From an uncultured Verrucomicrobiota bacterium (GTDB taxonomy: Bacteria; Verrucomicrobiota; Verrucomicrobiia; Limisphaerales; JADLHS01), in contig CALAYC010000095.1 of the NCBI GenBank assembly GCA_937894935.1, positions 1 through 28,949 of the forward strand: DNA of 28,949 bases, read 5' to 3'. The notes below the pieces were generated by a model that did not search any database, had not been told where the DNA came from, and saw only the letters and a program-made list of their open reading frames with translations. Each line of letters opens with the position of its first letter. The first letter of the stretch is position 1. Below, piece by piece: positions 1-8,057 of this stretch. Both the position numbers and the translations under genes were made by a program.

Positions 1-665
1 CGTGGTTTCGCGGCGGTAAACGGGATGGCACCTGGGCCGCGCGGGCGGGGTGTACCTTGTCGCATCGTGCAGCGTTGGAAAACGCGCGAAAAGCCGGATG
101 GGAAACGGTGTTGATTTTTGAGGACGATGTCGCGTTCGCACCCACTTTTTCGCCTTTGTTACCAGCGGTTGGAAGAGTATTGGCTCAGCACGATTGGCAG
201 GTGTGTTACCTCGGTTTTACCGATCCACTGTCGCCAGTAGCGCGTTTGGCGGCGCTCGATGATCGTCACTCAATTTACCGGATTTATGGTTGCGCTACCG
301 GGCATGCTTACATCGTACGTGCCGCAGCGCGTGATTGGATTCTGGATCAGTTTCCAACTGAGGCAACAGTTTGGCCCTGGGTAGCGCGACATCGGGTTTC
401 CGACCGTTGGTATCAACGGCATTTAGGGGCAAAGTTTCCTGTTGTTTGTGTATCACCGGGATTGGCTTATCAGGAGGCGGGCTATTCAGATATCGTACAA
501 CGAGAGGCTGATTATCGCCGTCAAGGAGAGCATCAGCTCGAAGTGCCGGCGTCCTCGACCGGAGCTATCGCGTCGCTGCAATATGGATGGCGGCGAGCGG
601 CGGTGACTGCGGGCCTTTTGCGAGATGTGGTGCGAGGCTGGCAGCGACGGCTCCAAGGATTTTAA
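1..665 (+). CDS. Glycosyltransferase family 25 protein, 5' truncated by window start
   Basis: The reading frame is open from base 3 to the stop at 663-665 with no start in view, so the gene begins upstream; a TTG at 57 lies inside a conserved motif and is not the start. The 220 visible residues begin just before a GCTLSHR motif (about residues 16-22) and contain LIFEDDV (about 38-43). These are the two hallmarks of GT25 LPS glycosyltransferases, in which EDD binds the metal and nucleotide sugar. GT25 members include bacterial beta-1,4-galactosyltransferases that act on LPS at the inner membrane; the donor and linkage here cannot be read from sequence. The N-terminal strand of the family (usually VINLDRRxDR) is outside the window. 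The gene is first in a plus-strand run with a fucosyltransferase starting 2 bases after its stop. Confidence 0.85.
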   Translation, partial: WFRGGKRDGTWAARAGCTLSHRAALENARKAGWETVLIFEDDVAFAPTFSPLLPAVGRVLAQHDWQVCYLGFTDPLSPVARLAALDDRHSIYRIYGCATGHAYIVRAAARDWILDQFPTEATVWPWVARHRVSDRWYQRHLGAKFPVVCVSPGLAYQEAGYSDIVQREADYRRQGEHQLEVPASSTGAIASLQYGWRRAAVTAGLLRDVVRGWQRRLQGF

Positions 666-667
666 CC

Positions 668-1717
668 ATGAGTCTGTCGCGTCCTATTCGAGTAAAATTT
701 CTGACCAAGAACGCAGCGCGTAATGTGTCAGAGCTGTGGAGACGCTTCTTGCCGGCCGGAAATCCACAAGTGGGGCGGTGTCAGTTTTTATTCGATCGGG
801 ATGAACGCGATTACGATTGGCTGGTGGTTTACGATGATCTTCCATCCGTCAGCGGCGAACGCCATACGTTGTGGGAAGAAACGCTCGCCTGTCCGCGTGA
901 ACGGACTTTGTTGCTTACCAGCGAGCCAGCCACAGTAAAAGTGTATGGCCAGGGATTTCTGCGGCAATTCGGCTGGGTGTTGACGAGCCAGGAACCGTGG
1001 GTCATTCGGCATCCCGGCGCGATTTATTGTCAGACGGGCTTAATCTGGTTTTACGAAGGCACGCACGAGGAAATTACGCGCCAGCCACCGGAACAGAAGA
1101 CCGCATTGATATCTACTGTTTGCTCGAGCAAACAGCAGCGCCATACGCTGCACAAGTATCGCTATCAATTCACGCAACAATTGAAACAGGCGTTGCCGGA
1201 ACTGGAAATTTTCGGTCACGGCGTGCGCTACATCGAACGGAAGAACGAGGCGTTGGATTCATTTCGTTATCACGTTGCGATTGAGAATCACGTTTGTCCG
1301 CATCACTGGACTGAGAAACTGGCTGATTCGTTTTTGGGAATGTGCCTGCCGTTCTATCACGGTGCGCCGAATGCCGCGGAATATTTTCCCCCGGAAAGTT
1401 TCATTTCAATTAACATTCACAACTTCGACGAAAGTCTCGCGCGGATTCGACAGGCAATTCGGGATAACGAGTATGAACGGCGGTTGCCGGCGATTCGTGA
1501 AGCACGGCGACTGGTGTTGGAGCGTTACTCCACGTTCCCGCAACTGGTTCGGTTGATTGAGGAGCGACACGAATCTGTTGCGGACGCCGTGACGCAAGAA
1601 GGACAAAAAATTCAAAGCCGACATTTATGGCGGCGCACTCATCTGCTCGGATCGCTGGCCTTCGGCCTGGAACGCGCGTTTGTAGCTTTGCGTTTTGCGC
1701 TTCATCGGCATAATTGA
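668..1717 (+). CDS. Glycosyltransferase family 10 (alpha-1,3/4-fucosyltransferase-like)
   Basis: A 349-residue protein with the GT10 C-terminal donor-binding signature: IENH at 205-208, HWTEKLAD at 213-220, a GAPN loop near 232-235 and PESFISI at 242-248. Family members move fucose from GDP-fucose onto GlcNAc or glucose of surface glycans. The ATG at 668 is chosen because AAGGA at 655-659 sits 8 bases upstream, one of the few good Shine-Dalgarno sites here; an upstream in-frame extension from 587 would run deep into the GT25 gene. The start is 2 bases after the GT25 stop, so the two are probably cotranscribed. It is a paralogue of the GT10 gene at 4144-5154, with the TEKLAD block at the same residue numbers. 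The acceptor is unknown, and a donor other than GDP-fucose cannot be excluded. Confidence 0.82.
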   Translation: MSLSRPIRVKFLTKNAARNVSELWRRFLPAGNPQVGRCQFLFDRDERDYDWLVVYDDLPSVSGERHTLWEETLACPRERTLLLTSEPATVKVYGQGFLRQFGWVLTSQEPWVIRHPGAIYCQTGLIWFYEGTHEEITRQPPEQKTALISTVCSSKQQRHTLHKYRYQFTQQLKQALPELEIFGHGVRYIERKNEALDSFRYHVAIENHVCPHHWTEKLADSFLGMCLPFYHGAPNAAEYFPPESFISINIHNFDESLARIRQAIRDNEYERRLPAIREARRLVLERYSTFPQLVRLIEERHESVADAVTQEGQKIQSRHLWRRTHLLGSLAFGLERAFVALRFALHRHN

Positions 1718-1725
1718 CCGACAAA

Positions 1726-2532
1726 ATGGCATTTTTCCGTCACCTGCTGAAATACCCGCTGGCCAATCGGCCTGGTCAATATCTCCTTCGTAAACACGTT
1801 AAGCTATGCCACTGGCTGATGGGGATTGGGGCAGGGGGAGACGTTGGCGATAGCGGTGAAGTAGCGGTAATGAAAAAATTTGCCCGCGAAGATCGCCGCG
1901 ATCTGGTTGTTTTTGATGTCGGGGCCAATTGCGGCCAGTTTCTAAATCTCGCGGTTGAGCGGTTGGGAAACAGAATTCAAAAACTGCATTCGTTTGAGCC
2001 GGCGGCGGCTACTTTTGCCGCGCTGCAACAGGCGCAGCCTCGCCATCCGGGCGTTGTGTTAAATCAACTGGCCTTAGGGGCGGAAATTGGAAAGGCAGAA
2101 CTGTATTACGATACCGAAAAGTCCGGGCTCGCTTCTTTGACGAAACGTGATCTGGCATTTCGTCAGATAGAATTTGAGCGACACGAAACAATCACCATCA
2201 CGACGCTGGACGCGTATTGCGCGGATAAGGGAATCAACCGAATCGATTGGCTGAAACTGGATGTCGAGGGTCATGAACTGGATGTTCTGCGCGGCGGCAG
2301 CACGATGTTCGCAAAGCGCGCGGTAGATCTGGTGACGTTTGAGTTCGGCGGATGCAACATTGATACGCGAACTTTTCTCCGAGATTTTTTCCAATTTTTT
2401 TCGACGCAAGGCATGGGTTTATATCGCATTACTCCCGGTGGCCATTTCGGCCGTGTTCGACGGTATCGGGAAACCGAAGAGCAGTTTGCCACTGCTAATT
2501 TTGTTGCTATGCGTTCCTCGACTTCTCAATGA
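1726..2532 (+). CDS. FkbM family SAM-dependent methyltransferase (first of three)
   Basis: A 268-residue FkbM-type methyltransferase. Motif I is intact as FDVGANCG at 63-70, followed by an acidic-aromatic SFEP segment near 89-92. The FkbM signature LKLDVEGHE lies at 177-185. FkbM enzymes O-methylate sugar hydroxyls or other small acceptors using S-adenosylmethionine. In glycan loci they usually methylate a terminal or backbone sugar. The ATG at 1726 is taken as start; a TTG at 1714 is in frame and overlaps the previous stop as TTGA, a coupling arrangement common in this locus, so the true start may be four codons earlier. The gene ends in an ATGA overlap with the next FkbM gene. Confidence 0.82.
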   Translation: MAFFRHLLKYPLANRPGQYLLRKHVKLCHWLMGIGAGGDVGDSGEVAVMKKFAREDRRDLVVFDVGANCGQFLNLAVERLGNRIQKLHSFEPAAATFAALQQAQPRHPGVVLNQLALGAEIGKAELYYDTEKSGLASLTKRDLAFRQIEFERHETITITTLDAYCADKGINRIDWLKLDVEGHELDVLRGGSTMFAKRAVDLVTFEFGGCNIDTRTFLRDFFQFFSTQGMGLYRITPGGHFGRVRRYRETEEQFATANFVAMRSSTSQ

Positions 2533-3449
2533 ATGCGTCGCTTTATTCTCGGGTTGAGCGACTGTTCAAACAGGCGTATCTGACGCCGCTGACTTTGCTT
2601 CGTTACGGCACTCTTCGGCCGCAGCGCGCCCGGCTGCATGGCTGTGACAATTGGATTTACATTGATCCCACCGACCCTTGCGCGATCAAAAAAGTGGTCC
2701 ATGAGCCGTTGCGGGGCAAAGTGTCTTCCAACCTGATTTTCTGGCGCGAGTTCAACGCTCACTTGCAGCCGGAACTCGTCGTGGATGTGAGACTCAATTA
2801 CGGCGAATGCCTCTTTGGGACAAATTACGCGCCCGCCGCGACCCTGTGGGGCTTCGAGGCCAATCCGCGTTTGATGCCGCATCTCGAACAAAGCCGGCAA
2901 CATCATCCTGACGCTGCCCGCATCACCTTGACCAACTGCCTTGTGTCGGATGTTCCGGCGAACGATGTTCCCTTTCTGGTGAATCCCGAGTGGAGCGGGC
3001 AATCCTCCGCCGTGCGCGAAATCAATGCTGCTGGCAACACTTTGGAGTTCAAGCTGGCGGCTTGCCCGCTTGATTCCGTTATTCCTGTCGCCAGCGCAAT
3101 TGGTCGGACGCTGTTATTCAAAATGGACATCGAAGGGTACGAGAGCCGGGCGCTTACGGGTTTTGTCCGTACGCTGAAGAGTGTAAAGCAGGCGTTTGGA
3201 TTGATTGAATTCACGCCTAAATTCATAAAGTGGGCGGGTGTCGCCCCGGAAGTATTCTTCGCGTGGCTGCGCGAGCGCTTCGATATTTACTGCTATGCCA
3301 GTGTAAAGCACCGCCAGTTGTGGCGGGTGAAGGAATATGGCGAACTGCCCGCCAGATACGGAAAAAAATTTGCCGGAACCGATTTGTTGCTCGCACCGTA
3401 TTTGCCTGTCACGCAGTGGTTGCCGCCCGGTTGGAGCGTCAAACAATAG
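2529..3449 (+). CDS. FkbM family methyltransferase with altered SAM motif (second of three)
   Basis: A 306-residue FkbM-like protein starting at an ATG that overlaps the previous stop (ATGA, 2529-2532), which implies translational coupling. The family core is recognisable: a VVDV...NYGE strand-loop at 84-93, WGFEANP at 107-113 and FKMDIEGYE at 197-205. The residue after VVDV is arginine (codon AGA at 2790-2792) where the SAM-binding loop normally has glycine, as in VDVGLNYGE. That may reduce cofactor binding or mark a specialised or decaying copy. The expected product is an O-methyltransferase acting on a surface glycan. The roughly 60 residues before the catalytic fold have no recognised domain. 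Confidence 0.75.
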   Translation: MNASLYSRVERLFKQAYLTPLTLLRYGTLRPQRARLHGCDNWIYIDPTDPCAIKKVVHEPLRGKVSSNLIFWREFNAHLQPELVVDVRLNYGECLFGTNYAPAATLWGFEANPRLMPHLEQSRQHHPDAARITLTNCLVSDVPANDVPFLVNPEWSGQSSAVREINAAGNTLEFKLAACPLDSVIPVASAIGRTLLFKMDIEGYESRALTGFVRTLKSVKQAFGLIEFTPKFIKWAGVAPEVFFAWLRERFDIYCYASVKHRQLWRVKEYGELPARYGKKFAGTDLLLAPYLPVTQWLPPGWSVKQ

Positions 3450-3475
3450 CACTTGTATATTGGGGTCTATATCTT

Positions 3476-4147
3476 ATGCCATTTTTGAGCCGATTACGCC
3501 GTCGCATTCAAAAGAAGTTTTTCCCCACGGGCCGCGACCTGATCATGCGCCGCTGGCAGGCGGATCAGGGGGATGAAAAGTTGAGACTGAATTACGATCT
3601 GGACCGTGATTCTGTGGTGTTTGATTTGGGTGGTTATGAGGGCAATTGGGCGTATGAAATTCACCGCCGTTATGGCTGTCGAGTGCTCGTATTTGAGCCG
3701 GTGTCGGAATATGCCAATCTGATCACCAGGCGTTTCTCCGGCAACCCGTGCATCGAAATCTTTCCGTATGGCTTGGCGGGGGCGACGCGGCAGGAAAAGA
3801 TTGGATTGTGTTCGGACAGCAGTTCGGTTTTTCGGGCGGCAGAACAAACCCAGGAAATCAAACTGCTTGATGCGGCGGCGTGGTTTTCCGAGCACCGGAT
3901 CGAACGGGTGGCCTTGATGAAAATCAACATTGAAGGTGGCGAGTATGAATTACTGGAACGCTTGATTCAGACCGGGATGGTCCGGCGGATTGATAATATC
4001 CAAGTGCAGTTTCATGAAATCGCCCTGGATTCCCCGGTGCGGATGGAGGCTATCCAGATCGAATTACAAAAGACTCACACGCCGACGTACCAGTATCGGT
4101 TCGTGTGGGAAAACTGGCGCCGAATGAATGGAGCGGCCGCGGCCTAG
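3476..4147 (+). CDS. FkbM family methyltransferase (third of three)
   Basis: A compact 223-residue FkbM-type methyltransferase. Motif I reads FDLGGYEG at 49-56, VFEP follows at 72-75, and the family signature appears as KINIEGGEYELL at 149-160. The ATG at 3476 is chosen because it follows the previous stop by 26 bases and gives a family-like N-terminus; the open frame extending back to 3230 lies inside the previous gene. It is the last gene of the plus-strand glycan run. Its stop (TAG at 4145-4147) overlaps the stop of the converging GT10 gene in a palindromic CTAG. The acceptor sugar is unknown; the three FkbM proteins are clearly diverged from each other, so they probably methylate different positions rather than being recent duplicates. 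Confidence 0.8.
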   Translation: MPFLSRLRRRIQKKFFPTGRDLIMRRWQADQGDEKLRLNYDLDRDSVVFDLGGYEGNWAYEIHRRYGCRVLVFEPVSEYANLITRRFSGNPCIEIFPYGLAGATRQEKIGLCSDSSSVFRAAEQTQEIKLLDAAAWFSEHRIERVALMKINIEGGEYELLERLIQTGMVRRIDNIQVQFHEIALDSPVRMEAIQIELQKTHTPTYQYRFVWENWRRMNGAAAA

Positions 4148-5154
4148 GAATTGCGCGACATCTTTCGCACCCGCCAACGATAGAACCAGCCGCGCACGAA
4201 TCGGAAAGCCTTTTCCGAGCGGATCACGACCGTTTCTGGTTCCGCGGGTTGATAAAACCGGTTGGCCCAATACGCAAAGCGAGCGAAAGGATTGTACACA
4301 TCGAGAACTTTTTCCCGGGCAGTAGTCAACGCTGTGGTAATTTCTTCAGTAGGGGGCTGGGCAAGCAGGCGGCGGATCGTTTGGGCGGCTCCGTCCACGT
4401 CCGCCATGTCAAGCGGCAGGAAACTTTCCGGTGCGAAATACTCATTCACATTTGGGCAGCCAACATAAAGCGGAAACGCCCAACCAAGGTAGGCGTCAGC
4501 CAGTTTCTCCGTCCAGTAGTGCGGGCTTTGACTATTCTCCAATACGAGATGAAAACGATATGGCAAGATGGCTTCCAGCTTGTCATCCACTTGTTGAAAA
4601 CCTTTGCCGAAGATGACAAGGTTGTCCTGCAATCTTTTTTTCAGTGCCCGAAGGAAAACCAGGCGGCGGCGTTGGCCCGCAGTACTGGCGGTGGTGGAAC
4701 AAACAACGGAGACACGATTTTCTTTCTGCGGCAGGCGCAGTTGTTTGAAATGATTGTAACCAAGTGTAAACGCTCCCTGACGCCAGCTTAAACCAACCAG
4801 CCACGGCAAGCCTAACGCATCAAGATGCAATCGCCCATGTTTTGAGCCGGGATGCGTATCAACGATGTGGTAAAACTGCGCGTAAAATTTTCGGGGATAA
4901 ATTTTCTTCGCCGGTGGTTCTCCCGCGATGAAAAGGGTGTTCTGGCGCGCAACCCGTGCTCGTTCGTAGGGGTGGGCATAAGCGAACACAATCCAAAAGT
5001 CGCACTCATTCTCTTCGGGGGGATTCAACGTGAAAACGCAATTGTCCCAGTGCATGGAACCATCGGGAGTGAATAACTCCATGCCCCCCGGGGCGGCATT
5101 TAGACTAACGCGGACCCGCAACGGTTGATTTTTGCGGTGCGACAAAGTGCTCAT
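4144..5154 (-). CDS. Glycosyltransferase family 10 (fucosyltransferase-like), second copy
   Basis: A 336-residue GT10 protein with LENS at 205-208, YWTEKLAD at 213-220, a GCPN loop near 232-235 and PESFLPLD at 242-249. These are the conserved donor-site elements of bacterial alpha-1,3/4-fucosyltransferases that use GDP-fucose. The start is set at the ATG at 5154, which overlaps the stop of the upstream SGNH-like gene as ATGA; an in-frame TTG at 5169 is possible but less likely. It is the last gene of the minus-strand glycan operon. Its acceptor-binding N-terminal half differs clearly from that of the copy at 668-1717 while the donor half is alike, so the two probably fucosylate different acceptors. 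C-terminal residues are basic (RWRVRK), suggesting peripheral membrane association. Confidence 0.82.
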   Translation of the reverse strand: MSTLSHRKNQPLRVRVSLNAAPGGMELFTPDGSMHWDNCVFTLNPPEENECDFWIVFAYAHPYERARVARQNTLFIAGEPPAKKIYPRKFYAQFYHIVDTHPGSKHGRLHLDALGLPWLVGLSWRQGAFTLGYNHFKQLRLPQKENRVSVVCSTTASTAGQRRRLVFLRALKKRLQDNLVIFGKGFQQVDDKLEAILPYRFHLVLENSQSPHYWTEKLADAYLGWAFPLYVGCPNVNEYFAPESFLPLDMADVDGAAQTIRRLLAQPPTEEITTALTTAREKVLDVYNPFARFAYWANRFYQPAEPETVVIRSEKAFRFVRGWFYRWRVRKMSRNS

Positions 5155-6050
5155 GGTAATGGGTGACAAAATTCTCCAGAGGATTGGGCCGGATCAGCCA
5201 GGGTCTGAGCGGCATCGCTGCAAGACAACGTCAACACACCTTTATCTCGCAAAACCCGCAATACATCTGGCATTAAACACTGTGAAAGGTGAAATCCGTC
5301 GGCAAAGAATTGCGGGGCCGCCGGTTTGTTCCATTCATGGTATGTCCCCGCCAGACAAACACAGGGGATTTTCAAAGAGGCGCAGCCTTGACCAAGTTCG
5401 TGGCAATAGGCCTGAATCACGGTGGCCCGAAGTTCATAGGAGCCTATGGTGGGGAGTGGATTTCCGACCACAGTCTGATCCGAGTTAATCACCATAGCTG
5501 GTCCCCACACAGCCACCTGAAGATCGCGTGATTTCAAATGTTTCATAAGTTCAAGAAATCTCTCCACGGTTTTATGAACTCCGGGCGCAATCAGATTGCC
5601 AGCCAATGCGATCTTGGGAATGTGGCAACGGCAGTCAATTTCTCCGAAAAATAGCAACACCCGGTCGCCCGGTTTGAATTCATGGCGAACCAGCGCATCA
5701 ATCTTCTCCCGTGAGCGCGTGGAAGAGCCGTAATCAAACGCGCGCCAAGCCGTCGCTGGGCCGAGGTGCCGGGTGTGAAAACAGGGCAATAAATCCAATC
5801 CACGCGTGATGTAGCGGGGACGCCAGAAACCAACGCGGCGATGTTTGACTTGGTTCATACCATCTTCACCGGCGAAGAACAGCGTGTGGCTGTCGCCCAA
5901 AACGTAAACCGGTTCAACGGGACATTTCGGTTCAAAGCCAAGGTGATGCGCGAGCAATTGGTGACGGCGTTCGTCCAACGCGGCGAGCGCGGCGGCGGAT
6001 TTGACGACGAGCGCGGCGATGAAGGTAGTGACGTCCGGGATGGGCTTCAT
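5151..6050 (-). CDS. SGNH/GDSL-like hydrolase or acyltransferase of the glycan cluster
   Basis: A 299-residue protein with the spaced motifs of the SGNH fold. VLGDSHT at 50-56 supplies a candidate nucleophilic serine (Ser54). FFGEIDCR at 134-141 occupies the place of the glycine/asparagine oxyanion block. DGFHLS at 251-256 supplies the Asp-x-x-His pair of block V. No signal peptide is visible, so it is probably cytoplasmic or membrane-peripheral. In polysaccharide loci such proteins remove or transfer acyl groups on sugars; the reaction here is inferred only. The start ATG at 6050 overlaps the upstream GT11 stop (ATGA), and its own stop overlaps the downstream GT10 start in the same way, so the three genes are translationally coupled. 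Confidence 0.62.
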   Translation of the reverse strand: MKPIPDVTTFIAALVVKSAAALAALDERRHQLLAHHLGFEPKCPVEPVYVLGDSHTLFFAGEDGMNQVKHRRVGFWRPRYITRGLDLLPCFHTRHLGPATAWRAFDYGSSTRSREKIDALVRHEFKPGDRVLLFFGEIDCRCHIPKIALAGNLIAPGVHKTVERFLELMKHLKSRDLQVAVWGPAMVINSDQTVVGNPLPTIGSYELRATVIQAYCHELGQGCASLKIPCVCLAGTYHEWNKPAAPQFFADGFHLSQCLMPDVLRVLRDKGVLTLSCSDAAQTLADPAQSSGEFCHPLP

Positions 6051-6934
6051 GCGGATGCCTTGGATTGGGTTTCGATGGCGTTCGCAATGCGTTGCCAACG
6101 GTCCGGCATGACGATTTGATAACCGGATTGCGAGGGAGCAAAGACCAATCCATTTGTCTGCGCGGCGCCAAGCCACGCCGCCCACCAACTGAACGAACTG
6201 TTCGCAATAATCGCATGCCGACACCGGCTCATCAGCCAGAAATCAGCGAGTTCATCGGTTGTGTTGTGAGTTATTGTCGTCACAGTGGCGCGATGGAAGT
6301 TGAGGTTTTGTTGCGGCCAATTCAAGTCATCGCCGAACAACACAAAGTGCGGTTGAGATAATTCTGCGCAACAGGCGTCCACGGCCGCCTGATAATAATC
6401 CACGCCAAGCAGGTGCTCATAACGCACGCGACGGCAGTGAAGAAAAACGGAATCGCATGCAGCGAATTTTTCGCCGAGCGCCTGATTGGTCGCGGCGGTT
6501 GGAGCGGGTGGGGTCAATTCAGCGCGAATGGTCGCGGCGCAATCTGCAAAGTAGTCAGCGTTCTGCCAGTAACCGAGCAATGTGATGCGAGCGCGACTCG
6601 GCTGAAGCGTGGTCAGTTGCGTGGCGGGGAGATGATGTCGTTCCGCAAAGTAAGTTCGATGATTGCGTGGCAAAAATTTATTGAGCGCGCGAATGATTTT
6701 GTGCCGCGGATGTTTCAGCGTCGGAGCGATGCGCCAATCTTCCGGCATGGGCCTGGCTTGAATCGGGAAACGATTCAAACGGTAGCTACGACCGTAATCG
6801 TCTTTCGTGTAGCCGCGCTTTTCATCGAGATAGAGAGTTCGTCCGATGCGCAGGGCCAGCGCGCGTGCAGCGGCGTAAATGAAGAGCTGGTTGCCCAATC
6901 CTCCTTTCACGATGGCGATGACAGCGCGCGACAT
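6047..6934 (-). CDS. Glycosyltransferase family 11 (alpha-1,2-fucosyltransferase-like)
   Basis: A 295-residue GT11 protein. The N-terminal GGLGNQLFIYAAARAL (11-26) is the family's motif II-like donor segment, GYWQNADYF lies at 121-129, FGDD at 200-203, and NSSFSWWAAWLG at 245-256 is the closing signature. GT11 enzymes move fucose from GDP-fucose to O-2 of galactose or a related sugar. The usual HxRRxDY motif reads HCRRVRY at 166-172, with arginine in place of the conserved aspartate. This may alter donor or acceptor use. The ATG at 6934 is preferred over an in-frame TTG at 6961 because it begins 4 bases after the upstream GT4 stop. The gene ends in an ATGA overlap with the SGNH-like gene. Confidence 0.85.
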   Translation of the reverse strand: MSRAVIAIVKGGLGNQLFIYAAARALALRIGRTLYLDEKRGYTKDDYGRSYRLNRFPIQARPMPEDWRIAPTLKHPRHKIIRALNKFLPRNHRTYFAERHHLPATQLTTLQPSRARITLLGYWQNADYFADCAATIRAELTPPAPTAATNQALGEKFAACDSVFLHCRRVRYEHLLGVDYYQAAVDACCAELSQPHFVLFGDDLNWPQQNLNFHRATVTTITHNTTDELADFWLMSRCRHAIIANSSFSWWAAWLGAAQTNGLVFAPSQSGYQIVMPDRWQRIANAIETQSKASA

Positions 6935-6938
6935 AAAT

Positions 6939-8057
6939 TCAGGCGTTTCGTGGGGACGCAATCAGTTGTTGATATACTTGGAGCGTGTCGCGACACATTG
7001 CATCGAGTGTGAATGGTTCTCGCACTGGCGCGGGCGTTGGTGTTACCACCAGAAGATTCTGTGCGGTGTGAATCAACCCTTCCGCATCGCCCAGCGGTAC
7101 ACGACCCGCCGGGAATAATTCGCGCAATAACTCACCCACGCCACCGTGATCGTAACCAATCACCGGTCGTCCCAGCGCCAGTGCCTCAAGTGTTGTGAGG
7201 CCGAACGATTCCGGGCTCGTAGAAAGCGAACAGATTATTTGCGACTCGGCCATGATTTCGCGCAGGTCGGAGCGATGGCCGACAAAGGTGACGTCGGCAG
7301 AAAGATTGAGTTGCGCGACGAGTTGTTTGAGTTCGTCGAGATAGGCGCGTTTTTTGGGATGCGTATCGCCGACGATGACGCCGTGAATTTTCGGATTGGT
7401 TTTTCGTAACGCGGCAATCAGGCGCAAAAAATCTTCATGGCCTTTCAATCGCGTGATGCGACCGGGTAACAAGAGCAATTGTTTGCCGATGAACTGCGGG
7501 AATTCTTTTCGCCAACGTTCAAGCCATGCGGCGTCAGGTTGAAAATTTCGCGGGTATTGCGTTGGACTAATTCCATGCCGCACGAGACGAATCGCTGTCG
7601 TCGGAGTACGTGGAAAATTTTTTGTGATGTAATCGCGAATGCATTCCGAGACCGCAATGACCCGTTCGCCGCGCGTCATGATCGCCGAGTAAGCATTAAC
7701 GGAATAAAATCCATGCACGGTGCTGACAAGGCGCGGGTGGGTTTGAGGATTCATTTTGCGCCACGCCAACCACGCAATCCAACCCGGTACGCGGGAATGA
7801 ATGTGCAGAATGTCGGGCCGTTCCGCTTCGAGCACGCGACGCAAGGGACGAACCTGAAATAGCGCGCCAATACTTTTGCGATGCACGGGCAAACACAAGT
7901 GTTGCGCACCGGATTTCTCCAGCGTTTTCACGAGTCGGCCGCCGTTTGAGATGACGAGAGATTGATGTCCCGTCGCTTGTAAAAAATCAGAAAGCACCAA
8001 CACGACGCGCTCCACGCCGCCAGCGTTCAATTCAGGCAGAATCTGCAACACTTTCAT
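6939..8057 (-). CDS. Glycosyltransferase family 4 protein, first gene of minus-strand glycan operon
   Basis: A 372-residue GT-B retaining glycosyltransferase. The N-terminal domain opens with VLQILPELNAGGVERVV (3-19), typical of GT4 enzymes that act on lipid-linked or LPS-linked glycans. LPGRITRLKGHEDF (197-210) opens the nucleotide-sugar domain, and the E-x7-E motif is ESFGLTTLE at 283-291, followed by the GGVGELL loop. The ATG at 8057 is chosen because MKVLQILPE is the canonical start of the fold; an in-frame TTG at 8084 would add nine unlikely residues. It leads a four-gene operon (GT4, GT11, SGNH-like, GT10). Its promoter should lie in the 8058-8345 divergent spacer. Donor and linkage are unknown. 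Confidence 0.85.
   Translation of the reverse strand: MKVLQILPELNAGGVERVVLVLSDFLQATGHQSLVISNGGRLVKTLEKSGAQHLCLPVHRKSIGALFQVRPLRRVLEAERPDILHIHSRVPGWIAWLAWRKMNPQTHPRLVSTVHGFYSVNAYSAIMTRGERVIAVSECIRDYITKNFPRTPTTAIRLVRHGISPTQYPRNFQPDAAWLERWRKEFPQFIGKQLLLLPGRITRLKGHEDFLRLIAALRKTNPKIHGVIVGDTHPKKRAYLDELKQLVAQLNLSADVTFVGHRSDLREIMAESQIICSLSTSPESFGLTTLEALALGRPVIGYDHGGVGELLRELFPAGRVPLGDAEGLIHTAQNLLVVTPTPAPVREPFTLDAMCRDTLQVYQQLIASPRNA

Noticed and set aside
4105..4791. A 228-codon open frame on the plus strand
   Set aside because: It is opposite the second GT10 gene, whose donor-site motifs are intact.
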